Virus record (IMG/VR): IMGVR_UViG_3300000956_000125
Coordinates: 1 to 37,553 of that record
Source: a virus
Direction: 5' to 3' (one strand)
DNA length: 37,553 nucleotides
A program made the position numbers and the translations under genes. Of this stretch, positions 20,522-27,265 are shown piece after piece; the first letter of the stretch is position 1, and the number at the start of each line of letters is the position of its first letter. Below the pieces are notes generated by a model, which ran no database searches, had not been told where the DNA came from, and saw only the letters and a program-made list of their open reading frames with translations.

Positions 20522-20757
20522 CTACGGATAATGAATCTGAATCATCCCAAGCACTTAATGAACTTGACTTGACGGTGGGCACACTGCAAGACCAATACAC
20601 CGAATTGGATATGCATCACTTTCAACTCAAGAACGCGGCGCGTCTAGCCTATCTCCAGATGGTTCGGATGGGCAATGAACTTAACTGGGAACCGCCGATG
20701 GATCAAGAATTCGTTGACGCGCTGAATGGCATTAGAGCGTTAGTGGCCGCTGAATGA
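20518..20757 (+). CDS. Hypothetical helical protein, 79 aa
   Basis: Coupled by ATGA. Acidic N terminus, then helices (LTVGTLQDQYTELDMHHFQL, AARLAYLQMVRMGNELNWEP), possibly a coiled coil. No family recognised. Confidence 0.55.
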   Translation: MTTDNESESSQALNELDLTVGTLQDQYTELDMHHFQLKNAARLAYLQMVRMGNELNWEPPMDQEFVDALNGIRALVAAE

Positions 20758-20800
20758 CCGCCCAACGCGATCACTGCTACATTAGTTGTTAGGAGCGAAC

Positions 20801-21028
20801 ATGTTAGCCTATTATCCAACTTGGTACGATCAAATCAGCAACGAGGACCGGAGCGCAGCCGTTTATGCGGCGGCTAAGAAGATGTCACCATCCGATACGC
20901 GCCACATTGAATCTGAAATGAGCCGTATTCTTGAAAGAAAGATACCCAACTTGGGCTACGCAGGAGCTTTGGAACTCGTGGCCGCGCTTGGTATGTGGCT
21001 AGAAGAAAACAAGGTGGCGAATCCTTGA
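20801..21028 (+). CDS. Hypothetical helical protein, 75 aa
   Basis: The ATG at 20801 has an AGGAG SD; the frame runs back to a TTG at 20786. Reads MLAYYPTWYDQISNEDRSAA, with further helices (KKMSPSDTRHIESEMSRILE). The next gene overlaps its stop by TTGA. No family recognised. Confidence 0.55.
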   Translation: MLAYYPTWYDQISNEDRSAAVYAAAKKMSPSDTRHIESEMSRILERKIPNLGYAGALELVAALGMWLEENKVANP

Positions 21029-21252
21029 ACGTCCACCGCATCCGTGCGCTAAAGATCGCCCGCGAGTTGATGCGCGATCAGTTACAGCGCGTGGCGTTCG
21101 ACGCGAACCTGCACGAGAAATATAAGTCGGACTGCCCAGTGACGATCAAGGCTTATAAAGAGCGTGCGAAGCTGCGGGAGGCCGTGGCTGAGATTGAGAA
21201 GATGATGAAGGAGTCTGAAACCAATACCAAGCCAATACAGTTACAGTTTTAG
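21025..21252 (+). CDS. Hypothetical basic helical protein, 75 aa (TTG start)
   Basis: TTG at 21025 overlaps the previous stop (TTGA) with AAGGTGG upstream. An in-frame GTG at 20995 is an alternative. Helical and basic (RIRALKIARELMRDQLQRVA, KAYKERAKLREAVAEIEKMM). No family recognised. Confidence 0.55.
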   Translation: MNVHRIRALKIARELMRDQLQRVAFDANLHEKYKSDCPVTIKAYKERAKLREAVAEIEKMMKESETNTKPIQLQF

Positions 21253-21275
21253 GTAATATCTATATAGTGTTTATA

Positions 21276-21303
21276 TTGACTTCCGCGCCAACCGCAGTAT
21301 ACT
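21276..21303 (+). promoter_or_regulatory. Promoter giving a leaderless or near-leaderless mRNA
   Basis: TTGACT (21276-21281), 16 bp, TATACT (21298-21303; 5 of 6). The ATG at 21311 is 8 bases after the -10, at the expected start of transcription. No SD is present before that ATG. Confidence 0.6.
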
Positions 21304-21310
21304 TATCTCC

Positions 21311-21607
21311 ATGCCAACACAAAAACCACGCAAACAGTCCAAGAGCAAATCCAGTAATACAAAGTCAAATGCCGAGAGTGTCCCGCTTGTTCTATCTCGC
21401 GCCATTACTGAGTCCGTCAAGCGTATCAATAACAGCCGAGGCGCTAAGGCGCTTGGGATTAGAACGACGAAGACCGATTTTTACTCCAACCTTGCGCCGC
21501 ATGTTCGCGTGATTGAGAAACGCATCTCTCACTTTATCCGCAAGCAAACTCGGACGAAGCGCAAACCGAAAGTCGCGCCAGTTGCGGACACGGGAGATAA
21601 TCCATGA
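21311..21607 (+). CDS. Hypothetical basic protein, 98 aa (probably leaderless)
   Basis: A lysine- and serine-rich start (QKPRKQSKSKSSNTKSN) precedes a helical core (LSRAITESVKRINNSRGAKA) and a basic tail (RKQTRTKRKPKVAP). Likely binds nucleic acid. There is no SD; the promoter at 21276-21303 would place the mRNA 5' end at or next to the ATG. No family recognised. Confidence 0.6.
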   Translation: MPTQKPRKQSKSKSSNTKSNAESVPLVLSRAITESVKRINNSRGAKALGIRTTKTDFYSNLAPHVRVIEKRISHFIRKQTRTKRKPKVAPVADTGDNP

Positions 21608-21855
21608 AACAGACCATCCGCAAGCGCATCGTCGGCAAGCATCGCCCCGGCTGTCGGGCAGTCCGAGAACAGAACGAAGGCCGGTGGAAAACTCCGTGGA
21701 GTTTGATTCACAAAACGAAATTCCTAAACGTCTTGGGATATGGCAAGGGCTATCATCTCTGGGCCGAGTTTGGTTGCAACGATATTCAGTGCAACGCGAA
21801 ATTGCTGGTGAACGAAGAAGATATTCTCAAGGTGGCAGGGGAGTGGAATGCCTAG
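21604..21855 (+). CDS. Hypothetical basic protein, 83 aa
   Basis: Coupled by ATGA to the gene before it. Basic N terminus (TIRKRIVGKHRPGCRAVREQ), then a beta-rich C terminus (GKGYHLWAEFGCNDIQCNAK). Overlaps the VRR-NUC gene by 8 bases. No family recognised. Confidence 0.55.
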   Translation: MKQTIRKRIVGKHRPGCRAVREQNEGRWKTPWSLIHKTKFLNVLGYGKGYHLWAEFGCNDIQCNAKLLVNEEDILKVAGEWNA

Positions 21856-22162
21856 AACCTTCGCGCCCGCCAAGAAAGACCTGACGCAAACAGGAATCGA
21901 GTTTGCCTTCATCGCGGCGGGTTGGGCGATCTGTGATACTCACGCACTCGGAAAAAAAGCGCCAGACCTGTTTGTGTCGAAGAGTTTGGTAACGATTGCC
22001 ATCGAATGCAAGACGGGCAATCGAAAGCGCAAGGCTCACCAAGTGGAGTGGGCCGAGAATTGGAAGGGCCATTACTTGACCGGGAATGATGCCGAGGCGC
22101 TGTTGAAGGCAGCGGAAGAGATTTACGCTCAGGCTTGTCAGTTGAAGGAGTTGGGCGAATGA
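21848..22162 (+). CDS. VRR-NUC-type nuclease (PD-(D/E)XK fold)
   Basis: Pattern TQTGIEFAFIAAGWAICDTH, KKAPDLFV, then TIAIECKTGNRKRKAHQVEW. This matches the PD-(D/E)XK core: the N-terminal E on a helix, D of APD, and ExK (ECK), followed by a Q-rich helix (HQVEWAENW). Small VRR-NUC proteins of about 100 aa are common in phages and can resolve branched DNA. It lies between replication and methylation genes. Confidence 0.7.
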   Translation: MPRTFAPAKKDLTQTGIEFAFIAAGWAICDTHALGKKAPDLFVSKSLVTIAIECKTGNRKRKAHQVEWAENWKGHYLTGNDAEALLKAAEEIYAQACQLKELGE

Positions 22163-22368
22163 CCGCCATTCTCGCCGTCAACGGCGACAAGCTTCCGTGT
22201 GGGTGTCCGTTGTCCAGCCTAACCATTGACAGAGAGTCAATCTTGGATTTGATTGAGTCTTTCAAGATTGGAAGTCCAAAGAAGTATACAAGATGCATAT
22301 GCAAGAATCACCCGAACGATCAAATATTTCAGTTACCCCTTGCCATTGATGGTGTAGTCGGGAGTTGA
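22159..22368 (+). CDS. Hypothetical cysteine-rich protein, 69 aa
   Basis: Start at ATG 22159 with a 4-base overlap to the nuclease gene. CGCPLSSLTI and a later CICKNHPNDQ give a possible zinc site. No family recognised. Confidence 0.5.
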   Translation: MTAILAVNGDKLPCGCPLSSLTIDRESILDLIESFKIGSPKKYTRCICKNHPNDQIFQLPLAIDGVVGS

Positions 22369-22376
22369 TAAATAAA

Positions 22377-22850
22377 ATGACCATTGACCTTGAAGCAATC
22401 AAAGCGCGAATGAACGCGGCTACACCTGGGCCGTGGTTTCACAAAGAAGGCGTTATCAAGCATTACGTTTACAGCAAGAACGAAGATTTAGGTTTCTCGC
22501 TCCAAGAACTTCACCCCATTGATGGCAGGGAATGGCCCACGGAAGCCACAGCGAAACTCATTGCACATTCCCGTCAAGACATTCCAGCGCTTGTGGAAGA
22601 GATTGAGCGGTTCAAGTCCAAATTATCCAAGTGGCAGAACTGGCAACCGGACGATGGTGACTTGAGCGAGATGAAGCGGCAGGCGCAAGGCTTGAGCGGA
22701 ACATATACCGACTCGTTGGCGGCGAATGCGGTTTACATCCACGGATTGGAAGCGCGGCTTAGGCGTATGGCAGAAGAGAACGCGCGACTGCGCGCCGAGA
22801 TCAACGGATTTTTGACAGGGGATGTCCAACCAGAAGAGTTGAAAGACTAG
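22377..22850 (+). CDS. Phage protein of the 'ATPGPW' family, 157 aa
   Basis: Begins MTIDLEAIKARMNAATPGPW, and later has LIAHSRQDIPALVEEIERF. This is the hallmark of a very common phage and bacterial family (RxxAATPGPW then a conserved R-x-DIPALL helix). The C-terminal half is a coiled coil (LEARLRRMAEENARLRAEIN). Function unknown. A TTG at 22365 could give a slightly longer start. Confidence 0.65.
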   Translation: MTIDLEAIKARMNAATPGPWFHKEGVIKHYVYSKNEDLGFSLQELHPIDGREWPTEATAKLIAHSRQDIPALVEEIERFKSKLSKWQNWQPDDGDLSEMKRQAQGLSGTYTDSLAANAVYIHGLEARLRRMAEENARLRAEINGFLTGDVQPEELKD

Positions 22851-22853
22851 CAA

Positions 22854-23615
22854 ATGCTTTTTCAATTCTCTTATCAAGGTCGTGAATACTCGCTCACTGT
22901 GGCCGCGCTTGCTATTGCGACTCTGTGCGCCAGCGCGACGGAGATAGGACTTGTGATCGCGTCGTGGATAGTTGAATTCAATCCGACTGGCCCGCAAGCA
23001 ATCGGCTTTGTGTCACTGGTATTTGTTTTGGCGTTATCGGCGGTCATGGCGTTTGTTGGTCTCAATCTGCTGATTGTGTTCTACGAGACCAACGACACGC
23101 ATGTCCAAGTCTTGCAAAAGCAGTGGCGCGAAGCGAATGGGGAACGGGAACCTTTGACCGAAGTACAGCAGCCAGTCTATCAGGACACGGTTCCGCTCAA
23201 TACCGCGCGTGGTTCGCGGGAGTTGGTGCTAGAGCGTCCGCTGACGTTGGCGCAGATCGAATTAGGCCGTGCGCTACAGGCGCTGTTTCTTCACGCCTGG
23301 AACACTGGCGAAGACATTTCTTCGGCGGCGCTGGTGGGTAAAGGCAAGCCACTGTCCAGCACCGAGGCCTGGGGGGAACTCACCGACTACGCTCACCAAA
23401 TGGGTTTTGTTAGCAAGGGCAACGGCAGTAAAACGGTTCTGGTGACCACCTACGAAACTGCGGTCAAGGGTGTATGGGGACGGCTGTCTAGAGTGAGTGT
23501 CCCAGTGGGGTACAAGGCCCCCAAGATCGCCCCCCTGCCCCAAGCGGCTTGGTCAAAAATTGAGCAGAGTGAGCGTAAAGCCGAAAGCAATATAAAGCTG
23601 TCGGAATGTCAATAA
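22854..23615 (+). CDS. Two-pass membrane protein with soluble domain, 253 aa
   Basis: Two membrane helices near the N terminus (about residues 15-39 and 51-75) leave a long cytoplasmic domain (residues 80-253) that is alpha/beta and alanine-rich. It overlaps the methyltransferase start by 10 bases. No family recognised; a phage-host membrane effector is one guess. Confidence 0.6.
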   Translation: MLFQFSYQGREYSLTVAALAIATLCASATEIGLVIASWIVEFNPTGPQAIGFVSLVFVLALSAVMAFVGLNLLIVFYETNDTHVQVLQKQWREANGEREPLTEVQQPVYQDTVPLNTARGSRELVLERPLTLAQIELGRALQALFLHAWNTGEDISSAALVGKGKPLSSTEAWGELTDYAHQMGFVSKGNGSKTVLVTTYETAVKGVWGRLSRVSVPVGYKAPKIAPLPQAAWSKIEQSERKAESNIKLSECQ

Positions 23616-24409
23616 GGTCTGGAAAAGCCGTGAAAAAGGTCGTTAAATTCATTTCACTCTTCGCGGGCATCGGTGGTCTTGATCTAGGACTCGAAAGAAC
23701 GGGGATGGAGTGCGTTGCTCAGGTTGAGATTGACGAATTCTGCCAAAAGGTTTTGAATAAACATTGGCCCAATGTTCCCAAGTTCAAGGATGTACGAGAT
23801 GTCGGAAAACACAACCTACCAACAGCAGAACTTATTTGCGGAGGCTTCCCTTGCCAGGATGTTAGCGTCGCCGGCGACAGACTTGGACTCGAAGGAGAAC
23901 GTTCAACGCTCTGGAGTGAGTTCTTTAGAATTGTTTGCGAAGTTCGTCCCGGATGGGTCGTTATTGAAAACGTCACAGGGTTACTTTCAAGTGACGATGG
24001 AGGGTTCTTTAGAAAAATTCTCAGAGAGCTTTCCGAAGTCGGGTATGATGCGGAGTGGAGAACTATTTCAGCTTGTGAATTCGGACTGTTCCACTTGCGA
24101 GAACGAGTCTTTGTTGTTGCCTACTCCCGTGCGGACTCTCGACCGGGGTTATTCGGTCGGGACTGCCAAGAGACTGGAGCAAGGAATAAAATCAAGGCCG
24201 AGTGGCGCAAAGATTGGCGTTTCGTTGAACTGGTTTCCACCGCTGCTGAACTTCTTTTTTGTTGGCAAAAAGAACTTGGTCAATCCCCGCTTGTTAGAGT
24301 GGTTGATGGGATTCCCCATCTCTTGGACAGAATTAGAGCAAACGGAAACGCCGTAGTCCCGCAATGCGCAGAGTTTATCGGGCACTGCATTTTGAATGCA
24401 ATTCGGTAA
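23606..24409 (+). CDS. C5-cytosine DNA methyltransferase (Dcm/M.HhaI type)
   Basis: All main motifs of the family are present: FAGIGGLDLG (residues 19-28, SAM binding), GGFPCQDVS with catalytic C83, VIENV (119-123), RERVFVVA (165-172) and RIRANGNAVVPQ (242-253). At 267 aa the target-recognition part is short. An in-frame GTG at 23630 is an alternative start. The gene is the host frame of a second overlapping gene (23799-24356). It probably modifies phage DNA against restriction. Confidence 0.85.
   Translation: MSIRSGKAVKKVVKFISLFAGIGGLDLGLERTGMECVAQVEIDEFCQKVLNKHWPNVPKFKDVRDVGKHNLPTAELICGGFPCQDVSVAGDRLGLEGERSTLWSEFFRIVCEVRPGWVVIENVTGLLSSDDGGFFRKILRELSEVGYDAEWRTISACEFGLFHLRERVFVVAYSRADSRPGLFGRDCQETGARNKIKAEWRKDWRFVELVSTAAELLFCWQKELGQSPLVRVVDGIPHLLDRIRANGNAVVPQCAEFIGHCILNAIR
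23799..24356 (+). CDS. Overlapping gene inside the methyltransferase, 185 aa
   Basis: Lies entirely inside the methyltransferase in another frame. The ATG at 23799 has its own SD (AAGGA, 8-nt spacing); the frame is also open to an ATG at 23772. It starts MSENTTYQQQNLFAEASLAR, has SFPKSGMMRSGELFQL in the middle, and ends NPRLLEWLMGFPISWTELEQ then TETP. These blocks resemble phage proteins with FPKSGMMRNGxLY and WLMGFPxGWT that I recall seeing annotated beside or within Dcm genes (recall only). It could be an unrecognised methyltransferase partner. Confidence 0.6.
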   Translation: MSENTTYQQQNLFAEASLARMLASPATDLDSKENVQRSGVSSLELFAKFVPDGSLLKTSQGYFQVTMEGSLEKFSESFPKSGMMRSGELFQLVNSDCSTCENESLLLPTPVRTLDRGYSVGTAKRLEQGIKSRPSGAKIGVSLNWFPPLLNFFFVGKKNLVNPRLLEWLMGFPISWTELEQTETP

Positions 24410-24412
24410 TAA

Positions 24413-24772
24413 ATGTTACTCTCACTCTTCCCAATCTCTTCGTTACCCTTCGCCGTCCAGTCCCCGGACTGGCGCACTGAGTCCGCATCGAGACCGCAGT
24501 GGCTCATTGACCAAGCCGGCCACATCAGCCACATCATGCGTTCACATCGCTATCGCTTGGCGCATGTGATAAACGTGATGCTGTATCCGGACGAGCGGAT
24601 CAAGTCGTATCTAGTGGATGTGCCGGGCATTGTCTATCCTGGTAACATAGCGTTGTTGCGAGATGATTTTGAACAATTCGTGACGCATACGTCGCCGGTG
24701 CGTCTGGCGTTGTACGGGACGGGCGGCGGGAGTCTATTGAGAGTGGAAGCGCCGATGGAGAGTGCGGAATGA
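24413..24772 (+). CDS. Hypothetical protein, 119 aa
   Basis: Begins 3 bases after the methyltransferase stop. Alpha/beta, with central helices (HISHIMRSHRYRLAHVINVM) and a glycine-rich end (LALYGTGGGSLLRVEAP). Coupled by ATGA to the DUF4031 gene. No family recognised. Confidence 0.55.
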   Translation: MLLSLFPISSLPFAVQSPDWRTESASRPQWLIDQAGHISHIMRSHRYRLAHVINVMLYPDERIKSYLVDVPGIVYPGNIALLRDDFEQFVTHTSPVRLALYGTGGGSLLRVEAPMESAE

Positions 24773-25062
24773 CTGTCTATGTTGATGAGATCATGAATTA
24801 TGGTTGGCGGCTTGGGCCGTCATGCCATATGTTCACGGACGATATTGACCTACACGAGTTACACGATATGGCGAAGAAGATAGGTCTTAAACGTGGCTGG
24901 TTCCAAGCGCGCGGAGGCGATACGCCGCATTATGATTTGACCGAATCAAGGCGTGTGTTGGCGCTAAAGCACGGCGCTGTTGAAGTTGATTTCTTGCAGG
25001 CGGTCGCGTTGTGGCGCAAGCGTCGTGAGATGGTTGAGCTTAGGCAAAGGATGAAGCGGTGA
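24769..25062 (+). CDS. DUF4031 protein, 97 aa
   Basis: Begins MTVYVDEIMNYGWRLGPSCH, then MFTDDIDLHELHDMAKKIGL, HYDLTESRRVLALKHGAVEV. This matches DUF4031 (MTVYVDxxxxxxxxxxxxH, D-D, ELHxxAxxIGL, HYDL, A-x-x-x-GA). These proteins are common in phages and bacteria; function unknown. Confidence 0.75.
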   Translation: MTVYVDEIMNYGWRLGPSCHMFTDDIDLHELHDMAKKIGLKRGWFQARGGDTPHYDLTESRRVLALKHGAVEVDFLQAVALWRKRREMVELRQRMKR

Positions 25063-25454
25063 CTAACGATCAATACTCAATCCGAGAAGTCATCCCCTAT
25101 GGTCGCACGCCTGACTTTATTGAGCACGTGCGTTTGGATATGTTGCGGCGATCCGGCTTGGAATTACTGAAAACATTCGAGTCGGGCAAGATGTATACCG
25201 TTCGCATGGTCGAAGAGCAGCGGACAGTTCCAGTGTTTTACGATGTAACGGGCGAGAACGATACGGAAATAACGCTTAGGTTTGATGTATCGGAAGTTGA
25301 ACTTAGGCAATATCCCTATGTGATGGTGAGTGATGGATACCCCAATGCTTTATTGATGAAATCGGCCTTGAGCGAGATCAAGCACCGTGTAAAGAATTGG
25401 GTGTATTTCAAGAGACTGAGGGTTGAGAACTTCTTTAGGCGCATGAAGCGGTAA
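25059..25454 (+). CDS. Hypothetical protein, 131 aa (GTG start)
   Basis: GTG start overlapping the previous stop (GTGA). Beta-rich in the middle (TVRMVEEQRTVPVFYDVTGE, TEITLRFDVSEVELRQY) with a basic helical end. No family recognised. Confidence 0.55.
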   Translation: MTNDQYSIREVIPYGRTPDFIEHVRLDMLRRSGLELLKTFESGKMYTVRMVEEQRTVPVFYDVTGENDTEITLRFDVSEVELRQYPYVMVSDGYPNALLMKSALSEIKHRVKNWVYFKRLRVENFFRRMKR

Positions 25455-25463
25455 GGAGTTGGG

Positions 25464-25673
25464 ATGCTAATCAATCCCGCTATCGCCTTACTCAAACTCG
25501 TGCGCCAACTCTGGCGGCGCTTTATCTGGCGCTATTGTTTCCAGCGCATGAACAGACGCATGGATGAGTTGGCGCGGACTATCGGAACGAAGCTGATACC
25601 GGCGCTAGGACAGGCAACGGAAGCGATGGACGGATTGACGGCGGTGCGGGTGGAAGACTACGAGAACGACTAG
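25464..25673 (+). CDS. Hypothetical helical protein, 69 aa
   Basis: SD AAGGAG before the ATG. Basic amphipathic N terminus (ALLKLVRQLWRRFIWRYCFQ) that may touch membranes, then helices. Last gene before the terminator at 25678-25719. No family recognised. Confidence 0.55.
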   Translation: MLINPAIALLKLVRQLWRRFIWRYCFQRMNRRMDELARTIGTKLIPALGQATEAMDGLTAVRVEDYEND

Positions 25674-25677
25674 AGCG

Positions 25678-25719
25678 GCCAGCGCTCCGCCCGTTCGGGT
25701 GTGGGCGCTGGCTGTTTAA
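25678..25719 (+). terminator. Intrinsic terminator of the early operon
   Basis: GCCAGCGC (25678-25685) pairs with GCGCTGGC (25705-25712), with CCCG/CGGG in the inner part and TGTTTAAT after the stem. It lies directly before a new promoter, so it separates early and packaging transcripts. Confidence 0.7.
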
Positions 25720-25748
25720 TTGACCTGACGTGATAGCGATAGTATAAT
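25720..25748 (+). promoter_or_regulatory. Promoter of the packaging operon, near-leaderless
   Basis: TTGACC (25720-25725), 17 bp, TATAAT (25743-25748). ATGs lie at 25750 and 25756; the second sits where transcription should begin. No SD is present before it. Confidence 0.65.
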
Positions 25749-25755
25749 TATGCCT

Positions 25756-26157
25756 ATGACTAACCCACTAACCCCCGCCGAAGTAAACGCTCTGCAAGGC
25801 CGCGAGTTGGACGCGGCGGTGCGTGATGCAATGAGACTTGTCTATCCTGTGCCTTACAGCCAGGACTATACCTGTGCCGCAGTTCTAGAAGATGAAATCA
25901 GAATGCGCGGCTTGACAAATCAGTACATCGAAGCACTCTCGCAAGTCGTCGCTCCCGAATACGCTAGTATCTTCAACTCCGCGATTGAACTGGATCGGCA
26001 CGGCGCGGACATCAACGGCCATGAGTTTATGTGGCGCATGGCGCACGCGACTCCCGAACAGCGTGCGCGGGCCGTTGTGTTGATGTCGCAGGAGATTGCC
26101 GCGCAGGATCGGCTCATGCACCAGATGAGCGATCATGCGATGGGGGCGGCGAAATGA
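25756..26157 (+). CDS. Phage ABA-sandwich-like protein, 133 aa (probably leaderless)
   Basis: Reads LTPAEVNALQGRELDAAVRD then YPVPYSQDYTCAAVLEDEIR. This resembles the phage ABA sandwich domain, whose N terminus is usually GRELDxxVA...PYSTD. The first ATG (25750) is possible, but 25756 is at the predicted transcription start of the promoter at 25720-25748. Function unknown. Confidence 0.5.
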   Translation: MTNPLTPAEVNALQGRELDAAVRDAMRLVYPVPYSQDYTCAAVLEDEIRMRGLTNQYIEALSQVVAPEYASIFNSAIELDRHGADINGHEFMWRMAHATPEQRARAVVLMSQEIAAQDRLMHQMSDHAMGAAK

Positions 26158-26588
26158 GTAAGCCGATACTGCTCTTGGACTTTGACGGTGTATGCCACAG
26201 CTATGTTAGCGGTTGGCAAGGCGCGACGGAAATAAACGACCCGCCTGTGCCTTTCATGTTTAACTGGCTATGGGTTTATAAAGATCACTTTGAAATCCAT
26301 GTACTCTCTTCGCGCAGTAACGAACCGGGCGGCATCTATGCAATGCAGGCATGGTTTGGACGTTACTGGCGAGAGTGGACTAATCCAAAGCAAAGTTCTC
26401 AGGAAGTTTTGAATGATGTTTATCCACAATCTGGTTGCCCGCTCTGGATACACTTTCCAAAAGAGAAACCTGCCGCCTTCGTGACGCTGGATGATCGCGC
26501 TATCACGTTTACCGGCAGGTGGCCGCAAGTGGATGAGTTGAAAAACTTCAAGCCGTGGTACAAGTCGGGGACGGTGGGTGGGGAGTAG
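26154..26588 (+). CDS. HAD-superfamily phosphatase-like protein, 144 aa
   Basis: Residues 6-13 read LLLDFDGV (D9 and D11, motif I). VLSSRSN is motif II (S/T) and FVTLDDRAI is motif IV; PKEKP supplies the motif III lysine. This is a small phage HAD protein, possibly a phosphatase of nucleotides or nucleic acid ends. Start at ATG 26154 because the longer frame (26031) lies inside the previous gene. Coupled by ATGA. Confidence 0.7.
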   Translation: MSKPILLLDFDGVCHSYVSGWQGATEINDPPVPFMFNWLWVYKDHFEIHVLSSRSNEPGGIYAMQAWFGRYWREWTNPKQSSQEVLNDVYPQSGCPLWIHFPKEKPAAFVTLDDRAITFTGRWPQVDELKNFKPWYKSGTVGGE

Positions 26589-26590
26589 GC

Positions 26591-27265
26591 ATGGCAAAGA
26601 AACAAAGTAAGTCTGAAAACAAAATAAGCGACACAAATCTTACTCCCAAGCAAATCGCATTTGTCGAGGAGTATCTTGTAAGTCGCAACGCTACCCAAGC
26701 AGCTATAAAGGCTGGCTACTCCCCGGAAACAGCTAGAAGCATCGGAAGCGAAAACCTTACAAAACCTGACATTTCGATTTATATCAAAAAGCGCTTAGGC
26801 GAGTTATCGGCTACTGCCGATGAAGTCATTACTCGTCTTACGTCCCACTCTCGCGCTAGTATCGAATTATTTCTTGATGAAGACAATGAACTTGATTTGG
26901 CGGTCGCCAGAAAGAATAACGCATTGGCACTCGCCAAGAAAGTAAAGCGTACTCGGCGTACTGAACCCCGCAAGGATAAAGAACCCGTCGTTGTTACCAC
27001 GCTTGAGATCGAGTTACACGACGCGCAAGCGGCCACGGTTCAGCTCGGTAAGGTTCATGGCCTGTTTGTTGAGAAGACTCAGAACATGAATTGGGAAAAC
27101 GAAATCATTGAACTGCTCAAGACCGGCAAGTTAACTCAGGCGCAATTGAGTAAGGAACTCCCCCATGACGCTGCAAGACTTATTATCGCGGCAGGCTTAC
27201 GGCCAGATGACAGCGCACAAGCTCAAGCGCCAAGCGCAATCCCAGCCGACGCCGGGCGGGGGTGA
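26591..27265 (+). CDS. terS: Terminase small subunit
   Basis: Start at ATG 26591 (SD GGGGAG); the longer frame from 26555 lacks an SD. Residues 18-58 (LTPKQIAFVEEYLVSRNATQ, AAIKAGYSPETARSIGSENL) are the Terminase_2 DNA-binding domain. The C terminus has a helix pair (IIELLKTGKLTQAQLSKELP). It overlaps the large subunit gene by 101 bases, which is long for a phage. It recognises the packaging site and recruits the large subunit. Confidence 0.85.
   Translation: MAKKQSKSENKISDTNLTPKQIAFVEEYLVSRNATQAAIKAGYSPETARSIGSENLTKPDISIYIKKRLGELSATADEVITRLTSHSRASIELFLDEDNELDLAVARKNNALALAKKVKRTRRTEPRKDKEPVVVTTLEIELHDAQAATVQLGKVHGLFVEKTQNMNWENEIIELLKTGKLTQAQLSKELPHDAARLIIAAGLRPDDSAQAQAPSAIPADAGRG

Noticed and set aside
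24149-24385. Minus-strand frame opposite the methyltransferase
   Set aside because: Third layer over an already dual-coding stretch; no SD, no recognisable motif.
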